Shown: in pieces, positions 62,255 to 64,000 of the stretch | Layout of the letters: each line of letters opens with the position of its first letter | Position numbering within the stretch: position 1 is the first letter of the stretch | Origin: Candidatus Saccharibacteria bacterium CG_4_10_14_0_2_um_filter_52_9 | Lineage (GTDB): Bacteria; Actinomycetota; Acidimicrobiia; Acidimicrobiales; RAAP-2 | Assembly: GCA_903970515.1 (NCBI GenBank) | Contig: CAJCJA010000034.1 | Span: forward strand, 1 to 64,000 | Length of the DNA: 64,000 nucleotides | Direction of reading: 5' to 3' | Program-made: the position numbers and the translations under genes | Notes under the pieces: model-generated | Databases searched by the model: none | Seen by the model: only the letters and a program-made list of their open reading frames with translations | What the model was told of the DNA's origin: nothing

Positions 62255-64000
62255 TACTCGACCGTGACCGTCTTGGCGAGGTTGCGGGGACGATCCACGT
62301 TGCGATTGAGTCCAATCGCCATGTAGTAGGCGAAGAGTTGAAGAGGCACGACGTCGACCATGGGCGTGAACATCGGTTCGGTGGCGGGGACGCGAAGTAC
62401 GAAGTCCGCGACCGCCTCGATCGCCTCGTCGTCATCGGTCGCGACCGCGACGACGCTCGCCCCTCTCGCCTTCACTTCGGCGAGATTGGACAATATCTTC
62501 TCGTGCATCGCGGGATCGGTCGCCACCGCGACCACGACGACCCCGGGTTCGATCAAGGCGAGGGGGCCGTGCTTGAGTTCACCCGCCGGATATCCTTCTG
62601 CGTGCAGGTACGTCAATTCCTTCAACTTGAGCGCACCCTCCATCGCCGTCGGGTAGCCGACGTGGCGTCCCAGAAAGAAGAAATCGTGACTGCCGAGTAG
62701 TTGCTTCGCGACGTCGCGAACGTGCTCGCGACGATCCAGACACGTCGCCACTTGGGAGCTGACGGCGTTGAGTCCAAGGAACAGCGCGTCGATGTCCTCG
62801 GGGGGCATCGTGTTGCGCAGTTGCGCGAGGCGAAGCGCGAGCAACTCGAGCGCGGCCACCTGGGCGACGAACGCCTTCGTGGATGCGACCGACACCTCCA
62901 AGCCCGCGCGTGTGTAGATGACGGCGTCGGCTTCGCGCGCGAGGGACGAATCGACGATGTTCGACACCGCGACCACCCGTGCGCCTCGACGTTGCGCTTC
63001 GCGCGCCGCTTGAATCGTATCGATCGTCTCGCCGCTCTGGGACACGCCGATCACCAGCGTGCCGATCTCGACGATCGGGTCGCGATAGCGGTACTCACTG
63101 GAGATGTCCACTTCGACGCTCACCCTCGCCCAACGCTCAATGGCGTACTTCGCGACCAGTGCGGCGTGATGCGAAGTGCCCGCGGCGACGAGTACGACGC
63201 GCTTGACGTTGCGCAATTCTTCGTCGCTAACGCGCAACTCGTCAAAGACGATGCTGCCATCACGTCGTCGTCGATCGAGCAGCGTCGCGTGGATCGCCTC
63301 GGGCTGCTCGTTGATCTCCTTAGACATGAAGTCGTCGTTGCCGCCCTTCTCGGCGGTCTCGAGGTCCCAGTCGATCTGGAGTTGACGGAGGCGAACGGGG
63401 GAACCCTCGAGGTCGATCGCGCGAAAGCCTTCCGGGCCCAGACGAACGATCTCGTCGTCATTTACGGCGTAGAAGGCCGTCGCCCGGTCGAGGATCGCGG
63501 GCACGTCACTCGCGAGATACGTCACCCCGGGTGCGGTCCCCACCACGAGGGGTGAGATCCGTCGGGCCGCCACGATCACGTCGGGCTCGGTGCAGTCCAT
63601 CGCTGCGAGCGCGAAGGCGCCGCGCACCGTGTGCAGGCTCTGTCGCACCGCTTCGATGAGTTCGAGACCCTGGGCACGAAATTCCTCGATGAGATGGGCG
63701 AGCACCTCGGAGTCAGTGACCGAGGTGAAGACGTGACCCCGTGATTCGAGCTGTTCTTGGATCTCGCCATGGTTCTCGATGATGCCGTTGTGGATGATCG
63801 CGATGTTGCCCGAACAGTCGAGGTGCGGGTGCGCGTTCATTGCTTCGGGGGCGCCGTGGGTCGCCCAGCGGGTGTGCCCGATGCCCGAGTGAAAGACTCC
63901 CGGGGCGTGCTTGCATTCTTCTCGCAGGGCGGCGACCGATTCGGTGCCGGTCGCGATGCGCGCACGCCAGGTCTCGCCTTGGCGCACCAGGGCGACGCCC
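62254..64000 (-). CDS. glmS: Glucosamine-fructose-6-phosphate aminotransferase, partial
   Basis: 582 codons of the GlmS frame are present; the N-terminal end with the catalytic Cys1 lies beyond the window. The glutaminase domain has GIGHTRWATHG, HPHLD, HNGIIEN and TDSEVLAHLI. Two SIS domains follow, with AAGTSHHAA and SQSGETIDT in the first and KELTYLHAEGYPAGELKHGP in the second, and a C-terminus LAKTVTVE. It makes glucosamine-6-phosphate for UDP-GlcNAc and peptidoglycan. It is the first visible gene of the nine-gene overlapping chain. Confidence 0.96.
   Translation of the reverse strand, partial: GVALVRQGETWRARIATGTESVAALREECKHAPGVFHSGIGHTRWATHGAPEAMNAHPHLDCSGNIAIIHNGIIENHGEIQEQLESRGHVFTSVTDSEVLAHLIEEFRAQGLELIEAVRQSLHTVRGAFALAAMDCTEPDVIVAARRISPLVVGTAPGVTYLASDVPAILDRATAFYAVNDDEIVRLGPEGFRAIDLEGSPVRLRQLQIDWDLETAEKGGNDDFMSKEINEQPEAIHATLLDRRRRDGSIVFDELRVSDEELRNVKRVVLVAAGTSHHAALVAKYAIERWARVSVEVDISSEYRYRDPIVEIGTLVIGVSQSGETIDTIQAAREAQRRGARVVAVSNIVDSSLAREADAVIYTRAGLEVSVASTKAFVAQVAALELLALRLAQLRNTMPPEDIDALFLGLNAVSSQVATCLDRREHVRDVAKQLLGSHDFFFLGRHVGYPTAMEGALKLKELTYLHAEGYPAGELKHGPLALIEPGVVVVAVATDPAMHEKILSNLAEVKARGASVVAVATDDDEAIEAVADFVLRVPATEPMFTPMVDVVPLQLFAYYMAIGLNRNVDRPRNLAKTVTVE

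Overview
The window is a dense, GC-rich chromosomal stretch from a Gram-positive-type actinobacterium. No phage integrase, transposase, plasmid replication gene or CRISPR array is visible. The actinobacterial reading rests on several genes together: the actinobacterial cytochrome-oxidase subunit CtaF, a GuaB3-type IMP dehydrogenase, a UbiA-DprE1-DprE2 cluster for decaprenyl-phospho-arabinose, a Ddn-like deazaflavin-dependent protein, MmpL-type export, and frequent GTG/TTG starts with GTGA/ATGA overlaps. A lineage such as Acidimicrobiia is plausible, but that is inference; no rRNA is present to decide it.

Layout. 1-3.2 kb: start of a secreted IPT/TIG-like surface protein (cut by the window edge) behind a 422-bp intergenic region, a rhodanese-persulfide dioxygenase pair, and tRNA-Gln and tRNA-Glu. 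3.2-5.5 kb: ferredoxin-gltX-ydcF-like operon. 5.6-16.6 kb: aldo-keto reductase, dienelactone hydrolase, proton-translocating transhydrogenase (pntA1-A2-B), O6-alkylguanine-DNA methyltransferase, an OmpR-type two-component system, a DedA protein, a degenerate GH1-like protein and a crotonase. 16.7-26.1 kb: tatA, an alkylsulfatase-like metallohydrolase, cytochrome oxidase coxB-coxA-ctaF, a cysteine-dioxygenase-like protein, succinate dehydrogenase sdhCAB and an SCP2 protein.

26.2-35.3 kb (minus strand): mdh and icd, then a tight series sucC-sucD-purN-purH-folD-cupin-metF joining TCA-cycle, purine and one-carbon genes, with a B12-binding methylmalonyl-CoA mutase subunit upstream. With sdhCAB, most of the lower TCA cycle lies within about 13 kb. 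35.3-39.6 kb: the decaprenyl-phospho-arabinose cluster and a convergent phosphodiester-glycosidase-domain protein. 39.7-45.5 kb: guaB3-guaA-pcrA in overlapping order and a CoA-type Nudix hydrolase. 45.6-53.0 kb: an accessory-looking zone with an MmpL transporter, DUF1905 protein, CDF-like protein, truncated globin, ABC-F ATPase, a three-gene cassette of tiny phage-like membrane proteins, a Ddn-like protein and strong hairpins.

53.2-64 kb: a secreted PQQ-type beta-propeller, groES-groEL behind two tandem CIRCE operators, and a nine-gene chain glmS-acpS-alr-udg-tsaE-tsaB-rimI-tsaD-pdxH in which every junction overlaps by 1 or 4 nt. That chain combines cell-wall precursor, lipid-carrier, DNA-repair, tRNA t6A and cofactor genes. 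The only gap over 300 bp without a gene is 1076-1497.
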